Shown: positions 52,313 through 61,628, counted from the stretch's first letter. The stretch is 64,000 bases of DNA from Fictibacillus aquaticus (GCF_002245695.1 NZ_NOII01000010.1:1-64000); one strand, 5' to 3'. Translations and numbers: made by a program. The notes: generated by a model not told the origin, from the letters alone.

Positions 52313-53044
52313 TTATAACTTTGAAGAATGCTGAAATGGCACGAGTTTTTCCGTCCTTCTGACAGGATAATAAGCGATCAGGCACAGGACAAAAGCCACG
52401 GCCTCCAGCGATAGAATATACCAAGGATGCGGTCCCAAAAAGTCAATGATACTGCCGTTTTCCGGCTTTTTCATCAAAAACATATAATTGCTTCCAATGA
52501 GGCTGTTAATGACATAAACGAAAAGCGCATAGGCATTAATGAAGCCAAAAGTCTTAAAAAGGCTCACAAGCCGCAGACGCACACGCTTCACGATCACATA
52601 ATACATCGCAGCTACCACTATAGCCCCATGCGCGACGAAATAATCAAAGAAACGATAATGCGGGAATGACGCTTCCAGCTCAGGAGTTATCAGCGCCTGT
52701 GTTGCCCCTACAAACCCGGCAAAATAAACAAAAGGAAAGAACTTTGTGTTGTTTGTCAGCAGCAGGATGCTTGAAGCCAGGATACTCAAACTGCATAGCT
52801 GCAGCGGCAAATGCTTTGAAATGTCCCAGTTCCCGTTGTACACTGCCCACGCATGATAGGTTATTTCACAACATATCAGTACCCCTGCAAGAACCCAGCG
52901 GAACACTTTATCTGCTCTGCCAGTAAAAAACATCCTTAGCGGCAAGAACAATAGAATCGCTGCGAGAATTACTGCCATTGACACTAGATGTGCCGTACCG
53001 AACATATGAAAAGGTTTAAACTCCATTCCAAAGAAATGCTCCAT
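52313..53044 (-). CDS. TIGR02206/YwaF-family membrane protein
   Basis: A 243-residue protein with seven hydrophobic segments. Family features are HLPLQLCSLSI in segment 3, YFVAHGAIVV in segment 5 and LGPHPWYIL near the end, as in B. subtilis YwaF (TIGR02206). The function is unknown. The gene is monocistronic, with a GGGGGGAGAG-type ribosome binding site before the ATG. Confidence 0.88.
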   Translation of the reverse strand: MEHFFGMEFKPFHMFGTAHLVSMAVILAAILLFLPLRMFFTGRADKVFRWVLAGVLICCEITYHAWAVYNGNWDISKHLPLQLCSLSILASSILLLTNNTKFFPFVYFAGFVGATQALITPELEASFPHYRFFDYFVAHGAIVVAAMYYVIVKRVRLRLVSLFKTFGFINAYALFVYVINSLIGSNYMFLMKKPENGSIIDFLGPHPWYILSLEAVAFVLCLIAYYPVRRTEKLVPFQHSSKL

Positions 53045-53173
53045 TCTCTCCCCCCTTTTTTATGCATTGCGCTGCAAGTGATTATTACATATGTATTCAA
53101 GAAAAACAGGAATATTTTAAGCAATGCACTAATTCGCTAATGAATCGGCTGTTTCCTTTATAGGTTCCTTTTT

Positions 53174-53192
53174 ATGGGGTACGGTACCCCAT
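53174..53192. repeat. 19-base palindrome ATGGGGTAC-G-GTACCCCAT
   Basis: A perfect palindrome between the divergent YwaF-like and ger genes. It has the same GGTAC/GTACC core as the elements at 27513, 30621 and 34552. The rest of 53045-53314 holds a small hairpin (GTGTCTT/AAGACAC near 53209) and no gene. Confidence 0.75.
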
Positions 53193-53314
53193 ATGGACAT
53201 TCCCTCAGAAGTGTCTTCCTGAAAAAGACACACAGCTCCACGACAATCTACATGCATAACTTACGCCGCATTACCAAACATTACTAGTACAACAACAATT
53301 TGAGGGCGGACATC

Positions 53315-54808
53315 ATGGAAAAAACATCAGTTTCGCAGACATTGTCTATAGATTTTAATAAGAACATCACGTTTCTAAAAAGCCTGTTTCAAGGCTGTGA
53401 AGATATTATTTTTGAATCCTATCAGTTCGGCGCCGACTACGAGCAGGAGGCGGTAGTCGTCTACTGCACATCGATCATTCAGAATGAGAAGCAAAATCTG
53501 CTGAAAATGGCGCTGCAGGACCTCGTTTCAGAACGATTAAGTCCTGGCATCCCCCTTACCTCGCATGACGTGCAGCATTTCTTCCTGCGCCGCGGCGTGA
53601 CTGAACGCCCAGTAAAGACTCCTCATACTTTAAAGGATGTATCCGAACAAATCATGACCGGGCACATCATCATTTTATTTGATGGATGGAACCAGGCACT
53701 CAGCTATAACTCTTATTCGGTTGAAAAAAGGTCTGTGGCTGAACCGCAGAACGAGATGGTTGTTACTGGCCCGCGTGAAGGCACGATTGAGAACCTCACA
53801 AAGAATATCGGTCTGATCCGTGCACGTCTTAAATCGTCTGATCTTAAAATACACTACAAGAATGCTGGAAAAAGAACACGTACGCGCTGGGCATATGGGT
53901 ACTTAGCAGGCACGTGTGATAAGGACATGCTCAAAGAATTTGAAAAAAGAATTGAGAAAATCGCTTCAGAGGAGATTCTTGAAACCTCTTATATCGCTGA
54001 GCTGATTGAAGACTCTACGCTCACACCTTTTCCGCAATTCCGAATTACTGAACGGCCGGATGTTGCTGCTGCTGCTCTCTTACAAGGGAAAATTATCGTG
54101 ATGGTGGAAGGTACAGGAACAATCGTTATCTGCCCGGGAATGTTTCATGAGTTCTTCCAATCCGCATCCGATTATTATCAGCGATCCACTTTTTCATCGC
54201 TTATCCGCCAGCTTCGGATAGCAGGCTTTATTTTAAGTTTGACGCTGCCAAGCATTTATATTGCATTGACCACTTTTCACGCAGAACTAATACCAACTGT
54301 ACTGCTTATTGCCATTTTAGATACACGGGAAGGCATCCCTTTTCCAGCCGTAATCGAGGCTCTTATCATGATTTTTTTCTTTGAACTGCTTCAAGAGGCA
54401 GGAATCCGTCTTCCAAAACCGATTGGATCAACTGTCAGTATTGTTGGAGCCCTCATTATCGGGGAGGCCTCCATTAATGCCGGTATCGCGTCTCCTATCA
54501 TGGTCGTTGTCATCGGCCTGACGGGCATTGCTTCCTTTTCCATACCACAATATGATTTCGGTTTTGCTGCCCGCATCATCCGGCTTCCCTTCATGATTCT
54601 GGCTGCTACCCTCGGAGGCTTCGGATTACTTATCGGGTTCATCCTGCTCTTCCTCCACCTGTCGAAGCTGAAGGTAATGAACCAGTCTTACTTAGGTGCG
54701 CTCAACTTAAACAACACGGTTATATTGAGAGACGGGTTAATGAGATTAACACTCAAGAAACTTCTGAAAGGGCCAGGCAAGAAAAATATGTTCAAGACAC
54801 GCTCTTGA
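53315..54808 (+). CDS. Spore germination receptor subunit A (GerA family)
   Basis: A 497-residue GerAA-type protein: a cytosolic N-terminal domain (to about 260) followed by about five membrane segments. The family stretches EGTGTIVICPGMFHEFFQSASDYYQR and ILDTREGIPFPAVIEALIMIFFFELLQEAGIRLP are clear. It forms the nutrient-gated complex in the spore inner membrane. The ATG at 53315 follows GAGGGCGG; the frame's TTG at 53300 overlaps this. It is the first gene of an A-C-D-B operon. Confidence 0.94.
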   Translation: MEKTSVSQTLSIDFNKNITFLKSLFQGCEDIIFESYQFGADYEQEAVVVYCTSIIQNEKQNLLKMALQDLVSERLSPGIPLTSHDVQHFFLRRGVTERPVKTPHTLKDVSEQIMTGHIIILFDGWNQALSYNSYSVEKRSVAEPQNEMVVTGPREGTIENLTKNIGLIRARLKSSDLKIHYKNAGKRTRTRWAYGYLAGTCDKDMLKEFEKRIEKIASEEILETSYIAELIEDSTLTPFPQFRITERPDVAAAALLQGKIIVMVEGTGTIVICPGMFHEFFQSASDYYQRSTFSSLIRQLRIAGFILSLTLPSIYIALTTFHAELIPTVLLIAILDTREGIPFPAVIEALIMIFFFELLQEAGIRLPKPIGSTVSIVGALIIGEASINAGIASPIMVVVIGLTGIASFSIPQYDFGFAARIIRLPFMILAATLGGFGLLIGFILLFLHLSKLKVMNQSYLGALNLNNTVILRDGLMRLTLKKLLKGPGKKNMFKTRS

Positions 54809-54826
54809 AGCAAGGCAGGGAGAACC

Positions 54827-55981
54827 ATGTTTATCAATCGGAAAATATTTATATCCCTTTTATGCCTTGGACTTCTGACAGGGTGCTGGGATCAAGCTGA
54901 ACTTCCTGATTACGGGTTTGTCCAATCTATTGCGATCGAGTACAAAAAAGACCGTTTTAAACTAACAACTCAATTTTATAAACCTGCGGCAAAAATAGCC
55001 TCTTCAGGCGGAGGAAGCGATGTATCTTTTTTAAACATAGCTACTGAGGGCGATACCGTATTTGAAGCCATCAGAGATATCACAACACATCTTGGCCGTA
55101 AAGCAACTTGGGGCCATATGCGATTTATTCTGATCGATGAGAAAACAGCGAAGAAAGTTCCTTTAAACGAAGTGCTCGAATTTTTTTACCGCGATCACGA
55201 ACCACGGATTCTAACCGGGATTGCTCTGACAAAAGGAGAAGCTCCAAAATATTTAAAAACAAAGCCGCACGTAGAAAACACGATAAGCCAGCAGCTGAAT
55301 GAGATTTCAAAGGCTGCTGGTGAACATAGCGGGAAAACATATCCTGCTACACTTTTCACACTTGGAAAGCAGATGTTAAGCGAAGTGGGTATCGCATATG
55401 TGCCATATATCAAAGAGGAAAAGACTGCGAAAGACAGTGTTGTCGTCGCTGGTTTAGCCGTTTTGAAGGATGGTAAGCTAAAAAAAATATTTACACCTCA
55501 AGAAACAAAATATTTAATGATCGGCCTTAACGAACTGAAAGGAGCGATAATTGAGGTACCTTGCGGAAAAGATGCGAAGGACAAAGCGGAAACGTTCGAG
55601 GTTGTCACATCAAGTACGAATTGGAAAATGCATACTTCAAAAAATCAAATCCAATATGATGGAAAAGTTGAAATGAAGGTCAGCATTGGAGAATTAAGGT
55701 GCTCATCAGCTCTAGACAGTACACAGATTGAAAAGCTGAACAACCGTGTCGCAGCTGTTATTGAAATGAAGCTGTCACAGTTGTTGAAGAAAACCCAGAA
55801 AGAACGGTTGGATGTTCTGGGTGTCGGTAATGAGCTGTACCGTCATAAAACAAAGAAGTGGCAGAGTATAAAGCAGGATTGGGATAAGCTGTATCCTAAA
55901 GTGAAGTTTAATGTTGACACAAAAGTAAACATCATCAATTCAGGGATAGATTCCGGAGAACCATTTAAAGTCGGCGGCTAA
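54827..55981 (+). CDS. Spore germination lipoprotein (Ger(x)C family)
   Basis: A 384-residue lipoprotein with lipobox LTGC (Cys 20) followed by the conserved WDQAELPDYGFVQSIAIE. The three-domain Ger(x)C pattern continues with GHMRFILIDEKTAKK and ends in a domain typical of the family (KWQSIKQDWDKLYPKVKFNVD). It belongs to the outer face of the spore inner membrane as subunit C. AGGGAG precedes the ATG, 18 bases after the A gene. Confidence 0.93.
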   Translation: MFINRKIFISLLCLGLLTGCWDQAELPDYGFVQSIAIEYKKDRFKLTTQFYKPAAKIASSGGGSDVSFLNIATEGDTVFEAIRDITTHLGRKATWGHMRFILIDEKTAKKVPLNEVLEFFYRDHEPRILTGIALTKGEAPKYLKTKPHVENTISQQLNEISKAAGEHSGKTYPATLFTLGKQMLSEVGIAYVPYIKEEKTAKDSVVVAGLAVLKDGKLKKIFTPQETKYLMIGLNELKGAIIEVPCGKDAKDKAETFEVVTSSTNWKMHTSKNQIQYDGKVEMKVSIGELRCSSALDSTQIEKLNNRVAAVIEMKLSQLLKKTQKERLDVLGVGNELYRHKTKKWQSIKQDWDKLYPKVKFNVDTKVNIINSGIDSGEPFKVGG

Positions 55982-55995
55982 AGGAGAAACCATTC

Positions 55996-56226
55996 ATGTT
56001 CGAAAAAATATTTGTACTATGCTGCATTTTAGCGGTTTTATATTGGGACTACAAAAAAGCAAAACAAAATTCTTCTGCTAAAAAATATCATTTGATTTTG
56101 TGCGTCGGCGCCTTTTATCTGGGGTTTCTTTATTTCACAGACAATAGCCGTTATAACCTCGATGACTTCTTTAAACAGCTGTTGGGTCCCGCCGCACAGT
56201 ATGTTAACGCCTACTTTCAATCGTGA
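55996..56226 (+). CDS. Small two-span membrane protein of the ger operon (D subunit type)
   Basis: A 76-residue protein with two hydrophobic segments (about 4-20 and 33-50) and a polar end. Small two-span D proteins are known in some germination receptor operons and modulate receptor activity. Its gene lies between C and B and overlaps the open frame of B, so it belongs to the operon. AAGGAG precedes the ATG. The D assignment is by position and topology. Confidence 0.65.
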   Translation: MFEKIFVLCCILAVLYWDYKKAKQNSSAKKYHLILCVGAFYLGFLYFTDNSRYNLDDFFKQLLGPAAQYVNAYFQS

Positions 56227-56243
56227 AGAAAGGAGTAAACAAA

Positions 56244-57338
56244 ATGAACAGTGCTGAAAAAATCAGTACATGGCAGCTCGCCGTCCTGTTTCAAACTTAT
56301 TTGACAGGTTCAGCAATCATTAACATCCAAGGTCCCATGCTCGCAGCCAGCAAGAACGGAGCTTGGGTTTCCATGCTGGCAGCGAATGGCATCGGATTTA
56401 TTATACTGTTCTTAATTCTTTATCTAGAAAAACAAAATCCCGGGCTTTGTTATGTAGAACATTCTCAGAAAGCTCTTGGCAAGATTGGAGCCATTATTGT
56501 AATCGGCCTTTTTTTACTGATCATACTTTATATTTCAGGCAATATCGTTTATGGAATGAGCCAGTATTTCACTACATCCATGATGAGAGAGACACCGCTT
56601 TATGTATTTCATTTCCTCATCCTGCTTACGGCAGGCTTAACCGCAATGGCTGGAATAGAAATCATCGCACGCATGTTCCACCTCTTAATGTATATTCTAT
56701 TTGCTATAGTCTTGTTAATGCTTCTCCTGCCTCTGCCATTCTATGAGTTTCACCAGCTCCTGCCTATATTCCCTGAGGGGATCAAGCCTGTTTTAAACGG
56801 TGTTTACGTTGGGTTTGGCTTTCCGTACATGGATATATTGTACTTTTCCATGCTGCTTGTTTACCGGAATCAGAACGAACAGAAAGCACTTGGCAAATAC
56901 TTATATATCGGACTTGCCATTAATGGCATCCTGCTTACTTTGACGATTGCAGCCTCTTTGATGGCCCTTGGACCACTGGTTTTTTCTAAGAAATTTCCGC
57001 TATACATCCTCGCACAGCTGATCAGTATCGGCCAGATCGTCGAAAGGGTTGAAGCCATTTTTGGAATCGCAATTATACTTGGAACATATATGAAAATTAC
57101 ACTTCTTCTGTTTATCGCAGATGCTGCCATCACAAGACTTGTTGGCATAAAAGAGAAACAGCTGCTGTCGCTCATCACTATCATTGTGTTTTTCCTGTCT
57201 CTTACCATGTATAAAAATGAAGTAGAGTTAGGTGAATCTGGCTCTGTTTTGGAGCCACTGGTCACTTTTTTCTTCGGTTTTATCCCGCTCATCATCGTTG
57301 TACTTGCAACTATGATAAAAAAAGCCAGGCAGTCATGA
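56244..57338 (+). CDS. Spore germination receptor subunit B (GerAB/spore permease family)
   Basis: A 364-residue integral membrane protein with ten segments, of the APC-like spore permease family that binds the germinant. The N-terminal [21 protein letters not shown] and the mid-region [20 protein letters not shown] are characteristic. I start at the ATG at 56244 after AAAGGAG rather than at the GTG at 56223. The ligand cannot be inferred. It ends inside a hairpin shared with the convergent gdx. Confidence 0.92.
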   Translation: MNSAEKISTWQLAVLFQTYLTGSAIINIQGPMLAASKNGAWVSMLAANGIGFIILFLILYLEKQNPGLCYVEHSQKALGKIGAIIVIGLFLLIILYISGNIVYGMSQYFTTSMMRETPLYVFHFLILLTAGLTAMAGIEIIARMFHLLMYILFAIVLLMLLLPLPFYEFHQLLPIFPEGIKPVLNGVYVGFGFPYMDILYFSMLLVYRNQNEQKALGKYLYIGLAINGILLTLTIAASLMALGPLVFSKKFPLYILAQLISIGQIVERVEAIFGIAIILGTYMKITLLLFIADAAITRLVGIKEKQLLSLITIIVFFLSLTMYKNEVELGESGSVLEPLVTFFFGFIPLIIVVLATMIKKARQS

Positions 57339-57354
57339 CTGACTGCCTGCTGTA
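57322..57354 (-). terminator. Terminator of gdx overlapping the ger operon end
   Basis: GCCAGGCAGTC pairs with GACTGCCTGC; on the minus strand it is followed by CTTTTTTT. It overlaps the last codons of both convergent genes. Confidence 0.82.
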
Positions 57355-57659
57355 GCCTTTAACCCGATAATGCCTGCTATGATAAGTGATAGAAACAAAA
57401 AGCGCATTAAGCTTTTCGGTTCATTAAAGAGTACTATGCCAAGAATGACTGCACCTGCCGCACCTATTCCGGTCCAGATGGTATAAGCCGTTCCGATCGG
57501 CAGCACTTTTGTTGCTTGAGACAAAAAATAAAAACTGATGATCATCCCCGCTGCTGTTACAACAGACGGCCAGAGCTTCGTAAATCCATTTGTATATTTA
57601 AGTCCGATTGCCCATACGATCTCAAAAATCCCTGCAATAAAAAGATAAAACCAAGCCAT
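57333..57659 (-). CDS. gdx: Guanidinium exporter Gdx (SMR family)
   Basis: A 108-residue four-span small multidrug resistance protein that works as an antiparallel dimer, exchanging guanidinium for protons. The essential Glu 13 is in [11 protein letters not shown], and the SMR segments [20 protein letters not shown] follow. The start is the ATG at 57659 after GAGGAGG. It is a single gene, not a YkkCD pair. The guanidine-I riboswitch immediately upstream makes the substrate assignment strong. Confidence 0.93.
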   Translation of the reverse strand: MAWFYLFIAGIFEIVWAIGLKYTNGFTKLWPSVVTAAGMIISFYFLSQATKVLPIGTAYTIWTGIGAAGAVILGIVLFNEPKSLMRFLFLSLIIAGIIGLKATAGSQS

Positions 57660-57680
57660 TATAATAAACCTCCTCATAAA

Positions 57681-57813
57681 AATAAGCCGGGAAAGATATT
57701 AACATCAATATCCTCCCAGGCTTTTATCCTTCCGTGTACACAGATTCATATACATCTGTGCGTTTTCTCTCGGACCAGCCCCGTACTTTTATCGCCCGGC
57801 GGAACCCTAGAAA
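57681..57813 (-). ncRNA. Guanidine-I (ykkC) riboswitch with terminator
   Basis: The minus strand holds the conserved blocks CTAGGGTTCCG, then GGCTGGTCCGAGAGAAAAC, a variable hairpin, and ACACGGAAGGATAAAAGCCTGGGAG, the ykkC class consensus. The last block also forms the left arm of a terminator, AAGCCTGGGA...TTTCCCGGCTT-ATTTTT. Guanidinium binding would hold the aptamer and let gdx be transcribed. It begins ten bases beyond the copC stop. Confidence 0.96.
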
Positions 57814-57822
57814 ACTTTTCAC

Positions 57823-58374
57823 TTATTTTTTTCTTCTTTTACCTATGATTAACCCTAAAACTACTGCAAGTGCTGCAAGTCCAACCAAAATATAAAGCAA
57901 AGACGAAAACTCAGGTGTGTTCTTTTTGTTCTCTGTCTTCACTTCATTTTTCGTTTTCTCCTCTTTTTTCACCCCGTCATCATTTTTGGCTGCTGGCGGT
58001 TTCGCCTCAATCTGCTCTTCCGCCTTCACCGTAAACTTATAAGACCCTTGAACGACGTGGCTGTCCTCCCCGATAATTTTCCAATACACATTGTATGTTC
58101 CGTTTGGCATCGCGTTCTCGCTCTCGCTGACAAGTTCGTTGCCTTTCGCTGCCATTTGCATGAGAGCTACTTCTTTACCGTTTGAATCTGTTACTCTTAT
58201 ACGGCTCAGATTCTCAATTTCTGTATTAAACGTAAGCAGAAACTTAACGTTATTATCAGTCACTGTACTCCCCTCTGCAGGCTCAGACTTAACCAGCCCT
58301 GAATGAGCAAACGACTTCTGAGGCGACACTATGAGCAGCAGCACAAAAAGAGCTGCAATCCATTTTTTCATCAT
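57823..58374 (-). CDS. CopC-domain copper-resistance protein with membrane anchor
   Basis: A 183-residue exported protein. A signal peptide is likely cleaved after FA at 23, leaving an N-terminal His (HSGLVKSEPAEGS), the copper ligand position in CopC. The beta-sandwich domain runs to about 115 with YWKIIGEDSHVVQGSYKF, then a Lys/Glu-rich linker and a C-terminal membrane segment at about 158-178. No CopD domain is fused or adjacent. The ATG follows AGGAGCGG. Confidence 0.9.
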   Translation of the reverse strand: MMKKWIAALFVLLLIVSPQKSFAHSGLVKSEPAEGSTVTDNNVKFLLTFNTEIENLSRIRVTDSNGKEVALMQMAAKGNELVSESENAMPNGTYNVYWKIIGEDSHVVQGSYKFTVKAEEQIEAKPPAAKNDDGVKKEEKTKNEVKTENKKNTPEFSSLLYILVGLAALAVVLGLIIGKRRKK

Positions 58375-58479
58375 AACCGCTCCTGTATATATTAGTAAAT
58401 TGATAACGTCATCATAGTACGTTTTACGTTCTCCTACAAGTCAGACGACAATTTTGATAAAGATTGTTCACAATATGTT

Positions 58480-58506
58480 TTACAGCGTAACAATGTTATG
58501 TTACAT
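58480..58506. promoter_or_regulatory. Dyad upstream of yhbD
   Basis: GTAACA-ATGTTA-TGTTAC at about 58487-58504, beside TTTACA, overlaps the presumed promoter. Since YhbD has a MerR-like N-terminal helix-turn-helix, the dyad could be its own operator. Confidence 0.35.
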
Positions 58507-58530
58507 TGGATATAACAAAGGAGGGATATA

Positions 58531-59154
58531 ATGGAAAATGATTTGATCTCCAAAAAAGATCTCCTCGAACATGCGGGTATTTCATACGGACAGCTGTACC
58601 GTTGGAAAAGGAAAAAACTCATCCCTGAATCATGGTTTATACGCAAGTCCACTTTCACCGGCCAGGAAACCTTTTTTCCTCGCAAGAGCATTATAGAACG
58701 CGTCGAGAAAATCATGAATTTAAAAGATGACGTCTCCCTTGATGACCTCGCTGATATGTTTTCCCCTCAGCCTGCTGCAGCAAGTATGACATCAAGCCAG
58801 CTTACAGAACGGAACATTGTTTCACCCACTACACTGGAGCTTTCTACTAGGCTGCTTGGGACAAAGCAAGAGTATTCGTTTCTTGAAATCGTGCAGCTTC
58901 GCATCACCGACCACCTTCTCCACCAAGGAGACATGACGCTTACTGAAGCCGATCTGCTTCTGCAAACCTTCTCAGACCACCGCGAAAAGCTTCAAGGCCA
59001 AGACATGAACATTCTTTTAATTCGCAAAATGGGAGTTCCGCTTGTCTTATTCATTCCAACATCCTGTGAGCTTCTTCTTGACTCCCAAACAAAAGTTATC
59101 GCATCCCTCAATCTTAATGGATTTGCCGAGCAATTAAAAATTCAGCTAACGTAG
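58531..59154 (+). CDS. yhbD: YhbD-family protein (DUF4004, MerR-like N-terminus)
   Basis: A 207-residue protein. The N-terminal 40 residues form a MerR-type helix-turn-helix (LISKKDLLEHAGISYGQLYRWKRK), and the rest is the YhbD-specific domain. In B. subtilis yhbD stands in front of the bactofilin genes yhbE/yhbF; here a bactofilin follows after 13 bases. It may regulate the operon. AAAGGAGGG precedes the ATG. Confidence 0.88.
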   Translation: MENDLISKKDLLEHAGISYGQLYRWKRKKLIPESWFIRKSTFTGQETFFPRKSIIERVEKIMNLKDDVSLDDLADMFSPQPAAASMTSSQLTERNIVSPTTLELSTRLLGTKQEYSFLEIVQLRITDHLLHQGDMTLTEADLLLQTFSDHREKLQGQDMNILLIRKMGVPLVLFIPTSCELLLDSQTKVIASLNLNGFAEQLKIQLT

Positions 59155-59167
59155 GAGGAATCAAGAG

Positions 59168-59953
59168 ATGGAACAAACCACCCGCACCGATTTAACCATT
59201 TCAGGGTCCGGCAGCGCTGCCGGGGGATTTTATGAGGATGTAAAAGTAAATGGTTCTGGCAAGATCCAAGGAGACATCAACTGCTCTCTTTTCAAAGCAA
59301 ACGGCAGCGCCAATGTTTATGGCAGCATCACGGCACGAGAAGTTAAAATCAACGGGTCCGCCAAAATCCAAGGCGCTGTCAATGCCGATGAAGTAACCAT
59401 TATGGGGTCCGGTACGATTGAAAAAAACCTGGCGTGCCGCGAGCTTAGTATCAACGGCTCCGCCACTGTTGCCGGAAACGCCGAAGCGAAGGAATGTGAA
59501 GTAAACGGTTCTGCCACATTTAAGAACGATCTTTCGTGTGATGAAATTTCAATCCGCGGAAGAGCGAAGATTGAAGGCAGCTGCTCAGCAGAGGATTTTC
59601 ACGCCAAAGGACAGTTCAATATTCATGGTCTTTTAAATGCAGAATCTATTGAAGTCGATTTATATGGAGAATGCAAAGTGAAGGAGATGGGCGGTAAAGA
59701 CATCGAAGTTAAAAACACAGAGTTTGCATCGCCATGGAAAAAGATTCTCCGCAAGCTGTTTCCAAGCCACGATGACCGCTTAACTGCAGAGGTCATTGAG
59801 GGTGATAACATCGTGCTTGAAAACACATTTGCAAAGGTCGTACGCGGCAATCATATTGTAATCGGGAAAGGCTGCGAGATCGGGCTTGTGGAGTATAAAG
59901 ATCATCTAGACGTCCGCAGCGGAGCATCCGTCCAATCTGAGAAAAAAGTATAA
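59168..59953 (+). CDS. Bactofilin-type polymer protein (YhbE/YhbF family)
   Basis: A 261-residue protein of repeated short beta-helix turns: NGSGKIQG, NGSANVYG, NGSAKIQG, MGSGTIEK, NGSATVAG, NGSATFKN in regular spacing of about 18 residues. This is the bactofilin (polymer-forming cytoskeletal) fold. The B. subtilis relatives YhbE and YhbF (BacE, BacF) are needed for flagellar assembly; here one gene stands for the pair. GGAGGAATC precedes the ATG. It follows yhbD in one operon, with a terminator after it. Confidence 0.88.
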   Translation: MEQTTRTDLTISGSGSAAGGFYEDVKVNGSGKIQGDINCSLFKANGSANVYGSITAREVKINGSAKIQGAVNADEVTIMGSGTIEKNLACRELSINGSATVAGNAEAKECEVNGSATFKNDLSCDEISIRGRAKIEGSCSAEDFHAKGQFNIHGLLNAESIEVDLYGECKVKEMGGKDIEVKNTEFASPWKKILRKLFPSHDDRLTAEVIEGDNIVLENTFAKVVRGNHIVIGKGCEIGLVEYKDHLDVRSGASVQSEKKV

Positions 59954-59956
59954 TAG

Positions 59957-60004
59957 CCTGGCTGTCCCAGCAGTGTCACAACACTTTGGGCAGCCTTTTT
60001 TTGA
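59957..60004 (+). terminator. Terminator after the bactofilin gene
   Basis: GGCTG-T-CCCA pairs with TGGG-CAGCC, with an inner AGTGT/ACACT stem, and is followed by TTTTTTTG. Confidence 0.87.
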
Positions 60005-60037
60005 ATATAAAAAAGACAGCATCTCAGCTGCCTTGAC

Positions 60038-60997
60038 TCAGTCCTCATAATAACTGATCACCGAAACGGCTTCAGCCACAATTTTCTTAATCAGTTTCTT
60101 TGGTTTAATGATCGTCATTTTCGTCCCGAAACCGAGTATGAACTCAACGGCTTCCTGTTCACTTTGAAAATGAAAGACAGCCCGCATCCGCTCCCCTTTT
60201 TTCAATGGCGGACGGACGACTTTCATGAACTTCCCTGCAGAAAAGTGAACACGCTTGGCGATATCCGCTGAAATATCTACTTCTACCTCAAACGTAGGAA
60301 GTTCTGCGGCAAAATCCTTTTTAGACTGTCTCCAATACTCCTCCAGATGAAATCCATCCGGTCTTTCAAACACTTCATCCAGAAGATGAGCAGTTAACAC
60401 ACGCGAAACACGATAGCTTCGGAGCTGCCCATCGTGACTCGCAGCGAGATACCAGTTACCTTTTTGTGCAACCAGCCCGAGTGGTTCTACTGTCCGGTTA
60501 ATAATATCCCCATTAATCTTTTCATATTCAATCTTTATCCTTCTGTTTTCAAAAACAGCTGTAAATATCTCAGGCAAAGCTTCGTCCTTTTTATGACCGT
60601 TTTCTTTCCAGCCTTCTGAATCAATGTAGATTCTGTCTCTAATGTGCTGCGCTTCTTCTTGATATGGGCCAGCAAGCGAAGATAACAGTTTTTCACGTGT
60701 ATCAAGTCCCGTTCCTAGTCCAAGGTCTTCGAGCAGCGTTTTAGAAGGAAAGATAAACAGTGACCGGATGTCTTCCTTATTCAACCCGCTGAGCTTCGTT
60801 TTGAAATCATCATACAGCCGCCATCCGCCTGCTTTGCCGCGCTCTGCCAACACTGGCACACCAGCCGTTGTAAGAGCATCCATATCCCGCTGAATCGTAC
60901 GCTCTGAAACTTCCAGCTCTTCAGCAAGCTCCCCCGTCGTAATCTTTCCCCTGTTTTGAAGCAGGATGAGGATGTTCATTAACCGGTCCGCTCTCAT
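60038..60997 (-). CDS. HTH-WYL transcriptional regulator
   Basis: A 319-residue DeoR-type regulator. The N-terminal helix-turn-helix is at about 5-55 (KITTGELAEELEVSERTIQRDMDAL), the WYL domain at about 140-215 (EYEKINGDIINRTVEPLGLVAQKGNWYL, ligand-sensing) and a WCX-type C-terminal domain. It is similar to YobV-like regulators. The gene is divergent from the RibD-C/DHFR-like gene at 61094, which it probably controls. GGAGG precedes the ATG. Confidence 0.9.
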   Translation of the reverse strand: MRADRLMNILILLQNRGKITTGELAEELEVSERTIQRDMDALTTAGVPVLAERGKAGGWRLYDDFKTKLSGLNKEDIRSLFIFPSKTLLEDLGLGTGLDTREKLLSSLAGPYQEEAQHIRDRIYIDSEGWKENGHKKDEALPEIFTAVFENRRIKIEYEKINGDIINRTVEPLGLVAQKGNWYLAASHDGQLRSYRVSRVLTAHLLDEVFERPDGFHLEEYWRQSKKDFAAELPTFEVEVDISADIAKRVHFSAGKFMKVVRPPLKKGERMRAVFHFQSEQEAVEFILGFGTKMTIIKPKKLIKKIVAEAVSVISYYED

Positions 60998-61093
60998 TCT
61001 AAAATTCCTCCTAAAAAAATCTTAAATAAGACACAACATGACATATTTCAAATGTACAATTAAAACAATAAAACACAAACAGGAGGCTTTGTA

Positions 61094-61627
61094 ATGGAAC
61101 ATACACGTAAAGTCGTATTATTTATTGCCGTGAGTCTAGACGGTTATATTGCGAAAACTGACGGAAGTCTTGAATGGCTTTTTGCCGTTGAAGGCGAAGG
61201 AAGCAATGGCTATACTGAATTCTATGACACAATTGATACAATGATATCCGGAAGAGCAACTTATGAACATGTTTTACAAATGATGAATAATGAGTATCCG
61301 CATTATGATAAACACAACATTGTTTTGACTTCTTCTGGCAAAGGCGAGGATCCGAAAATTAGTTTCTCTAATGAAGATGTCGCTTCTATTGTAAAAAAGT
61401 TACGCAGAGAGCCAGGCAAAAATATCTGGGTGGTTGGCGGATCAAAAGTAATTGAAGCGTTCATGTCAGAAAATTTGATCGACGAATACATCATTACAGT
61501 AACTCCAGTCCTTCTTGGTGAAGGGATACCTTTGTTTACAAAATTCCCGCAAGAGATCAAGCTGAAACTGACAAACAGCCGGACTTACGGGCAGTTTGTG
61601 CAAAGTACTTATGTAAGAGCAGAATAA
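61094..61627 (+). CDS. Dihydrofolate reductase-like (RibD C-terminal domain) protein
   Basis: A 177-residue NADPH-binding fold shared by DHFR and the RibD reductase. Features are FIAVSLDGYIAKTDGSLEWL at the N-terminus, the SGRATYEHV segment and VVGGSKVIEAFM (cofactor loop). It resembles YwjB/YyaP of B. subtilis. It is not a true DHFR and the substrate is unknown. AGGAGG precedes the ATG. Divergence from the WYL regulator suggests local control. Confidence 0.88.
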   Translation: MEHTRKVVLFIAVSLDGYIAKTDGSLEWLFAVEGEGSNGYTEFYDTIDTMISGRATYEHVLQMMNNEYPHYDKHNIVLTSSGKGEDPKISFSNEDVASIVKKLRREPGKNIWVVGGSKVIEAFMSENLIDEYIITVTPVLLGEGIPLFTKFPQEIKLKLTNSRTYGQFVQSTYVRAE

Positions 61628-61628
61628 A

